From Pseudomonadota bacterium (lineage in GTDB: Bacteria; Pseudomonadota; Alphaproteobacteria; Sphingomonadales; Sphingomonadaceae), in assembly GCA_039818985.1 (NCBI GenBank), contig JBCBSU010000001.1, positions 1,328,367 to 1,392,366 on the forward strand: DNA of 64,000 bases. The letters run 5' to 3'. Position 1 is the stretch's first letter. Each line of letters begins with the position of its first letter. Positions 35,425 through 46,268 of the stretch are shown here, in pieces. The translations under genes were made by a program, and so were the position numbers. The notes under the pieces were generated by a model that was given only the letters and a program-made list of their open reading frames with translations, searched no databases and was not told where the DNA came from.

Positions 35425-36780
35425 ATGACAGAGACACAATCGCATCAGGTTCACATTATCGGCGGCGGCCTCGCCGGTTCCGAGGCGGCATGGCAGCTGG
35501 CGCAGGCGGGCTTTCGCGTCCGCCTGTCGGAGATGCGTGGATCGGGGGACATGACCCCGGCGCACCAGACTGATGGTCTGGCCGAACTGGTTTGCTCGAA
35601 CAGCTTTCGCTCCGATGATGCCGAGCGCAATGCTGTTGGTCTGCTCCATGCCGAGATGCGTGCACTCGACTCGATCATCATGGCAGCGGCGGAAATTGCC
35701 AAGGTTCCTGCCGGTTCCGCGCTCGCCGTAGACCGCGATATTTTCTCAGAAGAAGTCAGCAAGCGACTCATAAACCATCCGAATATCACCATATTGCGCG
35801 AGCGGGTGGATGCGCTTCCCGCCAATGGTGCGACCATTGTTGCCACTGGGCCGCTGACCGCTGCATCGCTGGCGCAGAGCATTGGCACCGCCACCGGATC
35901 GGATGCACTAGCCTTTTTCGATGCCATTGCCCCTATCGTTCACCATCACAGCATCGATATGAATATTGCCTGGAAACAGTCGCGCTGGGACAAGGGCAGC
36001 GCCGATGGCGATGGCAAGGACTATATCAACTGTCCGATGGACAAGGAGCAGTATCTGGCCTTCCATCAGGGCCTGATGGATGGCGAGAAGACCGATTTCA
36101 AACAGTGGGAAAAGGACACGCCTTATTTCGAGGGCTGCATGCCGATCGAAGTCATGGCGGCGCGCGGTATCGATACGCTGCGCTATGGGCCGATGAAGCC
36201 AGTCGGTCTCGACGATCCACGCACCGGTCGCTGGCCCTATGCCGTGGTGCAGCTGCGCCAGGACAATCGCCTTGGCACATTGTGGAATATGGTCGGCTTT
36301 CAGACCAAGCTGAAATATGGCGCACAGGTAGAATTGTTCCGCACCATTCCGGGACTGGAAAATGCCGAATTTGCAAGGCTCGGCGGGTTGCACCGAAACA
36401 CCTTTATCAACTCACCGACGCTGCTCGACCGCTCGCTGCGGCTGAAAACCGCGCCGCATATCCGCTTTGCAGGACAGATTACCGGCTGTGAAGGCTATGT
36501 AGAAAGCGCCGCTATCGGTCTGGTCGCGGCAAGGATGACTGCAGCTGACCTGGCGGGACACGCACTTGACGCACCGCCACAGACCACGGCGCTCGGTGCG
36601 CTGCTGTCGCATATTACCGGCGATGCCGATGCCAGCGACTATCAGCCGATGAATGTCAATTTCGGCCTGTTCCCGCCGCTCGAGGGCAAGGTCAAGAAGA
36701 AGGAGCGCAAGGAAGCGTATACCGCGCGCGCCCGTCGCGATCTGCAAGACTGGCTTGGCGGACTGTCACAAGCGGCCTGA
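35425..36780 (+). CDS. trmFO: tRNA (uracil-54-C5)-methyltransferase TrmFO, folate-dependent
   Basis: 451 residues. N-terminal FAD-binding [20 protein letters not shown], then [44 protein letters not shown] and [16 protein letters not shown], ending with [21 protein letters not shown]: the standard TrmFO pattern. It makes ribothymidine-54 in the T loop of tRNA with methylenetetrahydrofolate and FADH2. A second ATG at 35416 is three codons upstream; neither has a clear ribosome-binding site. Divergent from the YhhN gene, convergent with the EF-hand gene. Confidence 0.95.
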   Translation: MTETQSHQVHIIGGGLAGSEAAWQLAQAGFRVRLSEMRGSGDMTPAHQTDGLAELVCSNSFRSDDAERNAVGLLHAEMRALDSIIMAAAEIAKVPAGSALAVDRDIFSEEVSKRLINHPNITILRERVDALPANGATIVATGPLTAASLAQSIGTATGSDALAFFDAIAPIVHHHSIDMNIAWKQSRWDKGSADGDGKDYINCPMDKEQYLAFHQGLMDGEKTDFKQWEKDTPYFEGCMPIEVMAARGIDTLRYGPMKPVGLDDPRTGRWPYAVVQLRQDNRLGTLWNMVGFQTKLKYGAQVELFRTIPGLENAEFARLGGLHRNTFINSPTLLDRSLRLKTAPHIRFAGQITGCEGYVESAAIGLVAARMTAADLAGHALDAPPQTTALGALLSHITGDADASDYQPMNVNFGLFPPLEGKVKKKERKEAYTARARRDLQDWLGGLSQAA

Positions 36781-36801
36781 GCCGGAGGCCAGACACCGTC
36801 A

Positions 36802-37266
36802 TCAGCATTTACATCGTTGCGCCCTGTTGCGGCGTTGCGGCTTGGTGGTTGCAAACTCTTCCGGCGTCAGTTCATTATCGCCATCGGCATCGGCACCCTC
36901 GAAACGATCCACGGTACGCACCGCCCATTCCTCGAAAGTCAGCAGGTTATTTCCGTCTACATCGAGCTTGCGGAATGCCTTGCTGCGGGTGCTGAGCATC
37001 TCGTTGCGGGTGATGCGGCGGTCGGAGTCCCGGTCATAGCGCGCAAAGCGACGCTCCTCGCGTGTCATCTCGGTGGCTTCTGGCGGCTCCGGACCAACCA
37101 GATCGGCTGTATCAGCGTCGGGTAGGTCGCTATCGGCAGGAGCAGTCTCCTGCGGCGGCGGCTCTGCATCGGGAGAGGTTTCTTCCTGCGCATTGCCCAG
37201 CATATAGAGAAAACCGGCGAGCAGCAGCATGATCGCCCCTGCCCCGCCGACCAGATATTTGCTCAT
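36802..37266 (-). CDS. Membrane-anchored EF-hand calcium-binding protein
   Basis: 154 residues. One N-terminal hydrophobic segment (about 4-22) acts as anchor or uncleaved signal, then an acidic Pro-rich linker (about 30-65) and three EF-hand loops: DRDSDRRITRNE, DVDGNNLLTFEE and DADGDNELTPEE, each with Asp at loop positions 1, 3 and 5 and Glu at 12 (Asp/Ser/Asn mix in the first). The C-terminus is basic and ends in CKC. Probably senses or buffers calcium in the periplasm. The AGGAGG site eight bases before the ATG (37266) fixes the start. Confidence 0.86.
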   Translation of the reverse strand: MSKYLVGGAGAIMLLLAGFLYMLGNAQEETSPDAEPPPQETAPADSDLPDADTADLVGPEPPEATEMTREERRFARYDRDSDRRITRNEMLSTRSKAFRKLDVDGNNLLTFEEWAVRTVDRFEGADADGDNELTPEEFATTKPQRRNRAQRCKC

Positions 37267-37310
37267 CACCGCCCTCCTGTGCCTTTGAGCGAGATGATAG
37301 CAGGGGACAT

Positions 37311-37985
37311 TCAGCCTGTCAGGCCGCGAAACACCATCCGCGCAGCCATGGACGGCCGCAGCACCGGCTTGTCCCATCCGCCATGCAGCGCATCGCGCAC
37401 GATCATGTCGCGGATGATCGCCATCATCCGTAAGCTGCGATCCGGCTTCCAGTCGGTGACGGGTTCCAGCTGACTGGCCAGTGCGGCCTTGGCGGTTGTC
37501 GCTGCTTCACCATCATATCTGCCAGTGCGAATATCATCCCAAAGCGCATAACAACCGAAAAAATCGTCCAGCAGCGGTGAAGCTTCGGTCACACCTATAG
37601 CACGCAATGCGCTTGCCATTGCTTCGCCCCTGTTGCGGGCGTGCACACCGCCTTCCTCGCCTCCTGCATCGACGACATAACCTTCCCAGGCGTCAATGAC
37701 CGGTACCAGCGCATCGCAGTCGAAATCGTCAATTGCCGTGATCAGTGCCAATAGCGGATGCCCCGAACGCCGGTCGGGTGGCGTTCCGGTCATGACGTCA
37801 CGCCACCAGGTATAGCGCATCTGGCCGATCAGCATCTCGCTAGTGGTGTCGCAGATATCGCCGCAGATCGCGTCCATGGCAAACAATGCTTCCTGTCGCG
37901 AACGCAGCGCCGACGGAGCATAGGCCAGAGCAAGGCGATGCCATGGCGTCAGTTTGAGCGGATTATCCACCCGCGCCTCTTCCAA
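37311..37985 (-). CDS. Squalene/phytoene synthase-like protein
   Basis: 224 residues, related to trans-isoprenyl diphosphate synthases of the squalene/phytoene synthase fold (LALAYAPSALRSRQEALFAMDA, MRYTWWRDVM, LDDFFGCYALWDDI, DGEAATTAKAALA). The Asp-rich DxxxD substrate motifs of true synthases are not clear, so it may be a non-catalytic relative like mitochondrial NDUFAF6, a complex I assembly factor. Start is TTG at 37985 with GGAGAGG upstream; a GTG at 37970 with its own AAGAGG is equally likely. Same strand and 44 bases upstream of the EF-hand gene. Confidence 0.72.
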   Translation of the reverse strand: MEEARVDNPLKLTPWHRLALAYAPSALRSRQEALFAMDAICGDICDTTSEMLIGQMRYTWWRDVMTGTPPDRRSGHPLLALITAIDDFDCDALVPVIDAWEGYVVDAGGEEGGVHARNRGEAMASALRAIGVTEASPLLDDFFGCYALWDDIRTGRYDGEAATTAKAALASQLEPVTDWKPDRSLRMMAIIRDMIVRDALHGGWDKPVLRPSMAARMVFRGLTG

Positions 37986-38133
37986 CGCACCTCTCCGGAA
38001 ATCAAGGTTAATCGCAAGATAACCCTGTCTCTTGCGAAACCGGTTACCAGTTTTTCGCTATATCTGCAGCCTGTTGGTCGAGGGCGGACTGGCTCGCTCG
38101 TTGAACAAGAGCGATAAACAGGTGGAATAAGGC

Positions 38134-39927
38134 ATGAAAAACAATCACTTCTGCACAAGAGGCGTCGTGGAAATCCTGCGGCGGCTGAGGCGCAGCAAAG
38201 CCGGTAACACACTGGCCATGGTCGCGGCTGGCCTGGTTCCGCTGACCGCTATGATCGGTAGCGGCGTCGATATGAGTCGTGCCTATATGGTACAGTCCCG
38301 CCTGCAACAGGCATGTGACGCCGGTGTGCTGGCCGGTCGCAAGGCCATGGCTGACGGTGATTATACAAGCGCCGCCCAGGGCGTTGCCGAAGACTATTTC
38401 GACGTCAACTTCCCGACCGATTATCTCGACACCACCAACCGCTCATTCACCACAAGCAATCCGAGCGGCGGATCGACCGTTGTCGGCAATGCTTCGGTCA
38501 GAGTGCCCACTGTTGTCATGAGCATGTTCAGCATTGATGATCTGAACATCTCGGTCGCCTGTACCGCACAGCTGGAGATTTCCAACTCTGACATCACCTT
38601 CGTGCTGGATACCACCGGCTCGATGGCATGCCCGGAAAATGCCGATACCACACAATGTCAGGGCTATATCAATACCCATGGCGTGGTCGAAGGCCGAAGC
38701 TATAGCAGCCTGTCCACGACATCACGCATGCAAGCGCTCAAAGATGCGATGGACGGCTTTTATGGTGTCATCGATACGGCTGCTGCCAGCAGTGGTGCAC
38801 GCATCCGTTACGCCTTTGTGCCCTATGCGCAGACGGTGAATGTCGGCTATCTGTTGCCGCCAAGCTATATCGTCGACGAACATGCCTATGAATCGATGGA
38901 ACGCGTCTGGGTTGAGGAAGACGTGACGGAATATTTCCGTAGCCGGGATAGTCGTTACACATCCAATTGCTCCGGTTTTTACGGCAGCTGGCCGGGCTTC
39001 CGGGTCTATGGCCGTTATGATGCCAGCTATGGCGGATGTATCTGGGACCATGATTTTGGTTCCTTCTGGCAGAACCGCTTCCAGGAAGTCATACATGATA
39101 CCGATGTCTACAAGACCGGTACGCCTGTACGCGACCCCACGGGGCGCACCAGCAATGACTTCACCTGGGCCGGCTGCATCGAGGAACGCGACACCGTTGG
39201 ATCGTCATCGATCACCTTCAACGCCGGCAGCAGCACATTTTCGCCTGCCGGTCTGCATGACCTGGATATCGACAGCGCGCCGACCAGCGATGCAACTAAG
39301 TGGCGTCCCTATTGGCCGGAGATCGTGTTCCGCCGCAGCTATAATACCACGTCGTCAACCAGTGCCTCGTTTCCGCAGGTGAACTGCCCCTATAATTCGG
39401 AGCTGCTGGCAGAGTACACGACGCTCAACGATTTTCAGACCTATCACGGAAATCTGTCGCCTGATGGCGGTACCTATCACGATATCGGCCTGACATGGGG
39501 CGCGCGGCTATCGTCTCCGGATGGCATATTCTCCAGCAACGTCAACGAAGCGCCTTCGAACAGCGGCTATGTCGGGCGGCACCTCATCTGGATGACCGAT
39601 GGTGTTCTGGACCCGAGCGACAGCGCCTATGCATCGCACGGTGTTGAACGGCATGATGGTCGCATCACTGGAGTCACCACTGGCACCAATTCTGCTGCCT
39701 ATGCCTCGCATGCTACCAATCGCACCACGCGGTACAAGGAAATGTGCAAGGCCATCAAGGCCAAGGGGATCCGGCTGTGGGTGGTTGCATTCAATACCGC
39801 GCTGACCACCGATCTCACTGAGTGTGCCAGCGCCAACAGCTCCTTTGTGGCCAATAACGCCACCGAACTGGGACAACGTTTTGCCGCCATTGCCGAGCAG
39901 ATCGCAGAGTTGAGGCTGACCGAGTGA
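38134..39927 (+). CDS. TadG-type pilus assembly protein with VWA domain
   Basis: 597 residues. The N-terminal region has the TadE/TadG-like signal (RRSKAGNTLAMVAAGLVPLTAMIGSGVDMSRAYMVQSRLQQACDAGVLAG spread over residues 20-70), one membrane helix and a pseudopilin-like stalk. A von Willebrand A domain starts at DITFVLDTTGSM (about 150), the DxTxS form of the metal site. It continues to residue 590 with Cys, Tyr and Ser-rich insertions. TadG anchors the Flp/Tad pilus in the envelope. It forms a unit with two TadE-like genes (stop/start overlaps), but no tadA, B, C, Z or flp gene is in the window. Confidence 0.87.
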   Translation: MKNNHFCTRGVVEILRRLRRSKAGNTLAMVAAGLVPLTAMIGSGVDMSRAYMVQSRLQQACDAGVLAGRKAMADGDYTSAAQGVAEDYFDVNFPTDYLDTTNRSFTTSNPSGGSTVVGNASVRVPTVVMSMFSIDDLNISVACTAQLEISNSDITFVLDTTGSMACPENADTTQCQGYINTHGVVEGRSYSSLSTTSRMQALKDAMDGFYGVIDTAAASSGARIRYAFVPYAQTVNVGYLLPPSYIVDEHAYESMERVWVEEDVTEYFRSRDSRYTSNCSGFYGSWPGFRVYGRYDASYGGCIWDHDFGSFWQNRFQEVIHDTDVYKTGTPVRDPTGRTSNDFTWAGCIEERDTVGSSSITFNAGSSTFSPAGLHDLDIDSAPTSDATKWRPYWPEIVFRRSYNTTSSTSASFPQVNCPYNSELLAEYTTLNDFQTYHGNLSPDGGTYHDIGLTWGARLSSPDGIFSSNVNEAPSNSGYVGRHLIWMTDGVLDPSDSAYASHGVERHDGRITGVTTGTNSAAYASHATNRTTRYKEMCKAIKAKGIRLWVVAFNTALTTDLTECASANSSFVANNATELGQRFAAIAEQIAELRLTE

Positions 39928-40541
39928 TGGCTATCAAACGTCTTTTGTCTTCAGCCCTGCTCCGCCGGCTGAAGCGCGATGAACGCGGTACGACCCTGGT
40001 CGAATTCGCCATCATCGCGCCAACCTTCATGCTGTTGCTGATGGGGTCTTTCGATCTTGGCTATTCGATCTTCCTGCGCTCGACACTGGCCGGTGCCGTA
40101 TCCGATGCCGCCCGTGCGTCGACGCTGGAAAGCGCGCCGGGCAGCGTCAGCTCCATTGATGCGGTGGTGACGTCGCAGATGCAGAAGATCAACAGCAGTG
40201 CATCGCTGACCTTTGAACGCACTAGCTATTATGATTTCGAAGATGTCGCCCGCGCCGAGACCATAATCGACGATGATGGCAATGGTGAATGCGATGCCGG
40301 TGAGAATTTCGAGGACGAGAATGGCAACGGCACCTGGGATGCCGATGTCGGCGAAGCTGGTATTGGCGGACCGCGCGACATCGTTCTCTATCGCGTGACC
40401 ATGGAATATCCCCGCATCTTCCCGCTTTATGGCCTGCTGGGTCAGTCGCAAACGGGATCGATGCAATATGAGTCGGTTCTGAAGAACCAGCCCTATGGCG
40501 ACCAGGATGCCGCACCTGATATAAGCACGGAGCCCTGTTGA
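39927..40541 (+). CDS. TadE-like pseudopilin with acidic insert
   Basis: 204 residues. N-terminal prepilin-like RLKRDERGTTLVEFAIIAPTFMLLLMGSFDLGY is typical of TadE: basic leader, Gly, conserved Glu at the fifth position after the processing site, then a hydrophobic helix. The C-terminal half has an Asp/Asn/Gly-rich block (about residues 113-137, with DDDGNGECD and DENGNGTWDADVG) that looks like a pair of calcium-binding loops. Start ATG at 39927 overlaps the preceding stop by one base. Likely processed by TadV and located in the periplasm. Confidence 0.84.
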   Translation: MAIKRLLSSALLRRLKRDERGTTLVEFAIIAPTFMLLLMGSFDLGYSIFLRSTLAGAVSDAARASTLESAPGSVSSIDAVVTSQMQKINSSASLTFERTSYYDFEDVARAETIIDDDGNGECDAGENFEDENGNGTWDADVGEAGIGGPRDIVLYRVTMEYPRIFPLYGLLGQSQTGSMQYESVLKNQPYGDQDAAPDISTEPC

Positions 40542-41245
40542 TGAGCAGCCTGTCCATATTCAAAAAGAAAACTGCAACTCCGGGCAAGACCGGGGTATTG
40601 CAACGCCTTCGCCATAATCGCAGCGGTCTGGCGCTGATCGAATTCGCCTATAGCCTGCCCATTTTTCTCGGCCTTGGCATGTATGGCACCGAGGTTGCCT
40701 ATATGGCGCTGACCAGCATGAATGTCGGTCAGGCCGCGCTCAGCCTCGCCGATAATGCCTCGCGCATGGGGCAGACGGTTACCGGCACCTCGTCAAAGAC
40801 TATTTATCGCTCGGATGTGAACTCGGTCTTCGCCGGGGTCCGGCTGCAGGGTGAAGATATCAACTTGCTGGAAAATGGTCGCGTCATTCTCTCCAGTCTC
40901 GAGACCACCAATAATGGTCGCTGGCAACGGATCCGCTGGCAGCGCTGTATTGGTGTGAAACAATATGATTCGGCCTATGGCCCGCAAGGCACGATCGAGC
41001 GTGACACACCTGAATTTGTCGGCATGGGTCCGGCAGGACAGGAAATCAGGGCGGAACAGAACAGTGCCGTCATGTATGTCGAGATATTTTATGAATATCA
41101 GGGACTTTTCGGCGATGCCTTTGTGTCGAACAAGCTACTCAGACATGAAGCGGCGTTCACCATCCGTGACGACCGCAACCTGAGCCAGGGCATACAGAAT
41201 GACGGTGTGCAAAATCCGCACTGCAACCGCTATACCGCATCCTGA
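40541..41245 (+). CDS. TadE-like pseudopilin
   Basis: 234 residues. After a basic leader the prepilin-like helix reads SGLALIEFAYSLPIFLGLGMYGTEVAYMAL, again with Glu at the expected position. The rest is a soluble domain with one disulfide possibility (two late Cys). The ATG overlaps the stop of the previous TadE-like gene by one base, so all three Tad genes are co-translated. Ten bases separate its stop from that of the convergent pdhB. Confidence 0.83.
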   Translation: MSSLSIFKKKTATPGKTGVLQRLRHNRSGLALIEFAYSLPIFLGLGMYGTEVAYMALTSMNVGQAALSLADNASRMGQTVTGTSSKTIYRSDVNSVFAGVRLQGEDINLLENGRVILSSLETTNNGRWQRIRWQRCIGVKQYDSAYGPQGTIERDTPEFVGMGPAGQEIRAEQNSAVMYVEIFYEYQGLFGDAFVSNKLLRHEAAFTIRDDRNLSQGIQNDGVQNPHCNRYTAS

Positions 41246-41254
41246 CCAGCGGTA

Positions 41255-42625
41255 TCAGCCGTCGACATAGCATACCTTGCGCACCGCGGCGATAACCCGC
41301 TCGGCATCGACCAGTGCCAGTTTCTCCAGATTGGCGGCATAGGGCAAGGGCACATCCTCATTGGTGACGCGCAATATCGGCGCATCGAGGTCGTCAAACC
41401 CGTCTTCCATGGCAATCGCGGCAATTTCGCTGGCGATAGAGCAGGTTGGCCAGCCTTCCTCGACAACCACCATGCGGTTGGTTTTGGCGAGACTGTCCAG
41501 CACCGCCTGTTTGTCGAGCGGCCGCAAGGTCCTGAGATCGATCACCTCCGCATCGATGCCCTGCCCTGCCAGCGCATCGGCGGCTTCGAGCGCTACGCCG
41601 ACACCGATGGAATAGCTGACAATGGTGACATCACTTCCGGCTCGCATGGTCCGCGCCTTGCCGATTGGCAGGACATAGTCATCCAGTTCGGGAACGTCGA
41701 AGCTACGCCCGTAAAGCAGTTCATTTTCCAGAAAAACCACGGGATCTTCGGTGCGGATTGCGGCCTTTAACAGGCCCTTGGCGTCAGCCGCATCATAGGG
41801 GGCAATGACGATCAGACCGGGGACGCTGGCATACCATGGGCCGTAATTCTGACTGTGCTGCGCAGCGACACGACTGGCTGCACCATTGGGGCCGCGAAAC
41901 ACCACCGGACAGCGCATCTGGCCGCCCGACATATAATTGGTCTTGGCCGCCGAATTGACAATGTGATCAATGGCCTGCATCGCGAAGTTGAAGGTCATGA
42001 ACTCGACAATCGGTCGTAATCCGCCCATTGAGGCACCAGTGCCGACACCGGCAAAGCCATATTCGGTGATCGGCGTATCGATGACCCGGCGATCGCCAAA
42101 TTCATCGAGCAGGCCCTGGGTGACCTTATAGGCACCCTGATACTCGGCGACCTCCTCACCCATGACGAAGACGCGGTCATCGCTGCGCATTTCCTCGGCC
42201 ATGGCATCGCGCAATGCTTCGCGCACGGTCAGCGAGACCATGGCGGTGCCCTCGGGGATATCCGGGTCGCTGGCGCGCTGTGCCGCCACCGGTGCTGCGG
42301 GCGCAGCCGGTTTGCTTGGCACCGGGGTTTCGACCGGCACAGCTTCCGCAGCTGGCCTCGCTTGGCTAGGCGCGGTCTCCTCGCCCTCACCCGCCATACG
42401 CGCAATCACGGTGCCGACAACGACATTATCGGTGCCCTCGGCAACCAGTATCTCGACAATCTCGCCTTCATCGATGGATTCGAATTCCATCGTCGCCTTG
42501 TCGGTCTCGATTTCGGCCAGAATATCGCCGGACTCGACCATATCGCCTACCTTGACCAGCCATTTGGCGACGGTGCCCTCTTCCATTGTCGGCGAAAGCG
42601 CGGGCATTTTCAGATCGATAGCCAT
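41255..42625 (-). CDS. pdhB: Pyruvate dehydrogenase E1 beta with N-terminal lipoyl domain
   Basis: 456 residues: a lipoyl domain (residues 1-80, lipoate on Lys43 in [10 protein letters not shown]), an Ala/Pro-rich hinge (about 85-125) and a transketolase-type E1-beta ([52 protein letters not shown]). Lipoyl domain fused to E1-beta is characteristic of alphaproteobacterial PDH. With E1-alpha it decarboxylates pyruvate with thiamine diphosphate. Its ATG overlaps the pdhA stop by one base. The E2 and E3 genes are not in the window. Confidence 0.96.
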   Translation of the reverse strand: MAIDLKMPALSPTMEEGTVAKWLVKVGDMVESGDILAEIETDKATMEFESIDEGEIVEILVAEGTDNVVVGTVIARMAGEGEETAPSQARPAAEAVPVETPVPSKPAAPAAPVAAQRASDPDIPEGTAMVSLTVREALRDAMAEEMRSDDRVFVMGEEVAEYQGAYKVTQGLLDEFGDRRVIDTPITEYGFAGVGTGASMGGLRPIVEFMTFNFAMQAIDHIVNSAAKTNYMSGGQMRCPVVFRGPNGAASRVAAQHSQNYGPWYASVPGLIVIAPYDAADAKGLLKAAIRTEDPVVFLENELLYGRSFDVPELDDYVLPIGKARTMRAGSDVTIVSYSIGVGVALEAADALAGQGIDAEVIDLRTLRPLDKQAVLDSLAKTNRMVVVEEGWPTCSIASEIAAIAMEDGFDDLDAPILRVTNEDVPLPYAANLEKLALVDAERVIAAVRKVCYVDG

Positions 42626-43659
42626 CAATATTGCTCCACCAGAACGTCGGTATAGAGCTCATGCGGCTCCGGCTCGGGCGAAGTTTCGGCGAAATCGGCA
42701 GCCTCGCTGACAATCTTGCGGATTTCCTTGTCGATCGCCTTCAAATCCTCTTCCTTGACCTTCTTCTTGATCAGCTCGGCTTTGGCCGCTTCGATCGGGT
42801 CGGATTTTTCGCGCACCGACTGCACCTCGTCGCGGCTGCGATATTTGGCCGGATCGGACATGGAATGGCCGCGATAGCGATAGGTTTTCAGCTCAAGCAA
42901 GATCGGACCATTGCCGCCGCGCACATAGTCCAGCGCGGTTTCCGCTGCACCGCGCACTTCGAGCACATCCATGCCATTGATCTGCAGTCCCGGTATGCGG
43001 AAGCTTTCGCCACGACGGTAAAGCTGGTCCTCGGCCGAGGAACGATTGACGCTTGTGCCCATGGCGTATTGATTGTTCTCAATCGCGAAAATCACCGGCA
43101 ACTTCCACAGCTCGGCCATGTTGAAGCTTTCATAGACCTGGCCCTGATTGGCGGCGCCATCGCCGAAATAGGCGAGGCATACCCCACCATCATCGCGATA
43201 TTTATGGGCAAAACCAAGGCCGGTGCCGAGCGATACCTGCGCTCCGACAATACCGTGCCCGCCATAGAATTTCTGGTCGACGCTGAACATGTGCATCGAT
43301 CCACCCTTACCCTTGGAAATACCCGCGGCACGGCCAGTCAGCTCGGCCATGATCACCTTGGGGTCGATGCCATAGGCCAGCATATGGCCATGGTCACGAT
43401 AGCCGGTGATGACGCTGTCCTCGCCCTCGTTCATCGCCGATTGCAGGCCAACCGCAACCGCTTCCTGGCCTATATAGAGGTGACAGAAACCGCCAATCAG
43501 GCCGAGGCCGTATAGCTGGCCTGCCTTCTCCTCGAACCGCCGGATCAGCAGCATCTGGCGGTAGAATTCCAGAAGCTCGTCCTTGCTTGCCTTGAAGCGC
43601 ACCGGTTTTTTCGGTTTTGGTTTTTCCGATTTGGTTTTTTCGGATGAAGATTGCGCCAT
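42625..43659 (-). CDS. pdhA: Pyruvate dehydrogenase E1 component, alpha subunit
   Basis: 344 residues. N-terminal Lys-rich leader ([23 protein letters not shown]), then [31 protein letters not shown], the E1 region IGDGA-like thiamine motif [36 protein letters not shown], and the phosphorylation-loop region [16 protein letters not shown]. Heterotetramer with PdhB. Followed immediately by pdhB and preceded by ftsB, the eno-ftsB-pdhAB order found in many alphaproteobacteria. Confidence 0.96.
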   Translation of the reverse strand: MAQSSSEKTKSEKPKPKKPVRFKASKDELLEFYRQMLLIRRFEEKAGQLYGLGLIGGFCHLYIGQEAVAVGLQSAMNEGEDSVITGYRDHGHMLAYGIDPKVIMAELTGRAAGISKGKGGSMHMFSVDQKFYGGHGIVGAQVSLGTGLGFAHKYRDDGGVCLAYFGDGAANQGQVYESFNMAELWKLPVIFAIENNQYAMGTSVNRSSAEDQLYRRGESFRIPGLQINGMDVLEVRGAAETALDYVRGGNGPILLELKTYRYRGHSMSDPAKYRSRDEVQSVREKSDPIEAAKAELIKKKVKEEDLKAIDKEIRKIVSEAADFAETSPEPEPHELYTDVLVEQY

Positions 43660-43780
43660 TTTAGCGTCCTTGTTCCGGGGGAGAAGGTGTCCGCCTATAT
43701 GCCATGAATCAAGTGCCGCGCAATGGCTTATCCGGCAGGCAAAGGAAGATGGTTCAAAGGCGGACAGCGCCGCCCCAAAG

Positions 43781-44092
43781 CTATTTCAGTGGGACGACAA
43801 TCTCGTCGGGATGGATGACGTTGAGCTTCTTGCGAATCAGCTCACCAGCCAGATCAGCATCAGCCTTGCCCGGCTCGAGCAGACCAATGCGGTTCTTCAG
43901 CGCCGCCTCTTCGGCAAGCAACGCTGCCAACTCGACTTCGCGCTGCTGCAATCGCTGCTGATAGTCACCCCAGGCGAGCACACCAGTAGGACCCAGAACC
44001 GCATAGGCACCGATGCCCAATAGGCACAATAGCGCCAGGCCAGACCCAAGCTTGGATCGCACAGTGGCTGCGGGAGAGTGCTCATGAACCAT
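43781..44092 (-). CDS. ftsB: Cell-division protein FtsB/DivIC (septum formation initiator)
   Basis: 103 residues: short cytoplasmic N-terminus, one membrane helix (SGLALLCLLGIGAYAVLG, about 17-34), then a periplasmic coiled coil (DYQQRLQQREVELAALLAEEAALKNRIGLL) and a small C-terminal domain. With FtsL and FtsQ it recruits and activates FtsWI at the septum. The start at MVHEHS was chosen because the long upstream open frame is antisense-like sequence over eno. Located between eno and pdhA, as in relatives. Confidence 0.9.
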   Translation of the reverse strand: MVHEHSPAATVRSKLGSGLALLCLLGIGAYAVLGPTGVLAWGDYQQRLQQREVELAALLAEEAALKNRIGLLEPGKADADLAGELIRKKLNVIHPDEIVVPLK

Positions 44093-44195
44093 CACAATCC
44101 ACTGAATCACAATTGATTCCGCGTTGCAAGGACCAAATCGCCAAAATGCGATATATGCGCCGCTTGACGCGTCAAAGACATGCAGACGGAGACAT

Positions 44196-45629
<1,434 letters not shown>

Positions 45630-45683
45630 TCAATCTCTACAGACGGAATGTGCCCGGCAGACCAGGCGACGGAGGACAAGCCA

Positions 45684-46259
45684 GTGACGGATGAGACAGC
45701 AAGCGGTTCGGAAGGCGACAAACCAAAAACCACCGCCCGTAGAACCAGCAGCAGTGCAAAGAAGAAGCCTGCCGCGCGCAAGGCGACGACGACCAAGCGC
45801 ACCACTAGCGGCGCCACGGCGCGTAAACGCAAAACCACCGCTGCAACCAAGGCCGCCAAAAAGCCGGCGGCCAGCCCCAAGACGGAGATCGTCCCGGCAA
45901 CTGTGGCCAATGGTGCCGAGGGCAATTTTGCAGAAGACGCCAAGGCGCGGGCCAGCGAATTGGCCAATGATGCCAAGGGCCGGATCAGTGAGGCCATCGC
46001 CAATCTTGGCGGCCTGATCGGTGACAGCGCTGATGTCGTGGAGGAGCGTCTGGGCAGCCGTTTCGGCGAAATGGCGCGCACAGCGTCGGAAAATGTCACC
46101 AGCGCGGCGAAAAAAGTCGATGAAAGCGATCTTGGTGATCTTGCAGACGACACCCGGGAATTTGTTCGCAAAAGCCCGGCATTGGCGATCGGCATCGCTG
46201 CAGCTGCTGGCTTCGTGCTGGCACGACTGTTCAAATCCGGCGGCGGCGACAGAGACTGA
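45684..46259 (+). CDS. DUF883-like membrane-anchored protein with H1-like basic tail
   Basis: 191 residues. Residues about 12-68 form a Lys/Ala/Thr/Arg-rich, low-complexity tail (for example SSSAKKKPAARKATTTKRTT and RKRKTTAATKAAKKPAAS) resembling bacterial histone-H1-like proteins. The middle is amphipathic helix (EDAKARASELANDAKGRISEAI; ASENVTSAAKKVDESD) as in the ElaB/YqjD/DUF883 family, ending with a C-terminal membrane anchor (ALAIGIAAAAGFVLARLFK). The GTG start at 45684 is preceded by GGAGG eight bases away; a longer ATG start (45648) has no such site. First gene of a four-gene cluster. Confidence 0.82.
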   Translation: MTDETASGSEGDKPKTTARRTSSSAKKKPAARKATTTKRTTSGATARKRKTTAATKAAKKPAASPKTEIVPATVANGAEGNFAEDAKARASELANDAKGRISEAIANLGGLIGDSADVVEERLGSRFGEMARTASENVTSAAKKVDESDLGDLADDTREFVRKSPALAIGIAAAAGFVLARLFKSGGGDRD

Positions 46260-46268
46260 CCTGCATAT

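Noticed and set aside
44164-44175. Perfect 12-bp palindrome TTGACGCGTCAA between ftsB and eno
   Set aside because: Could be an operator, but it is short, occurs once as far as I saw, and lies downstream of eno rather than in a clear promoter context.
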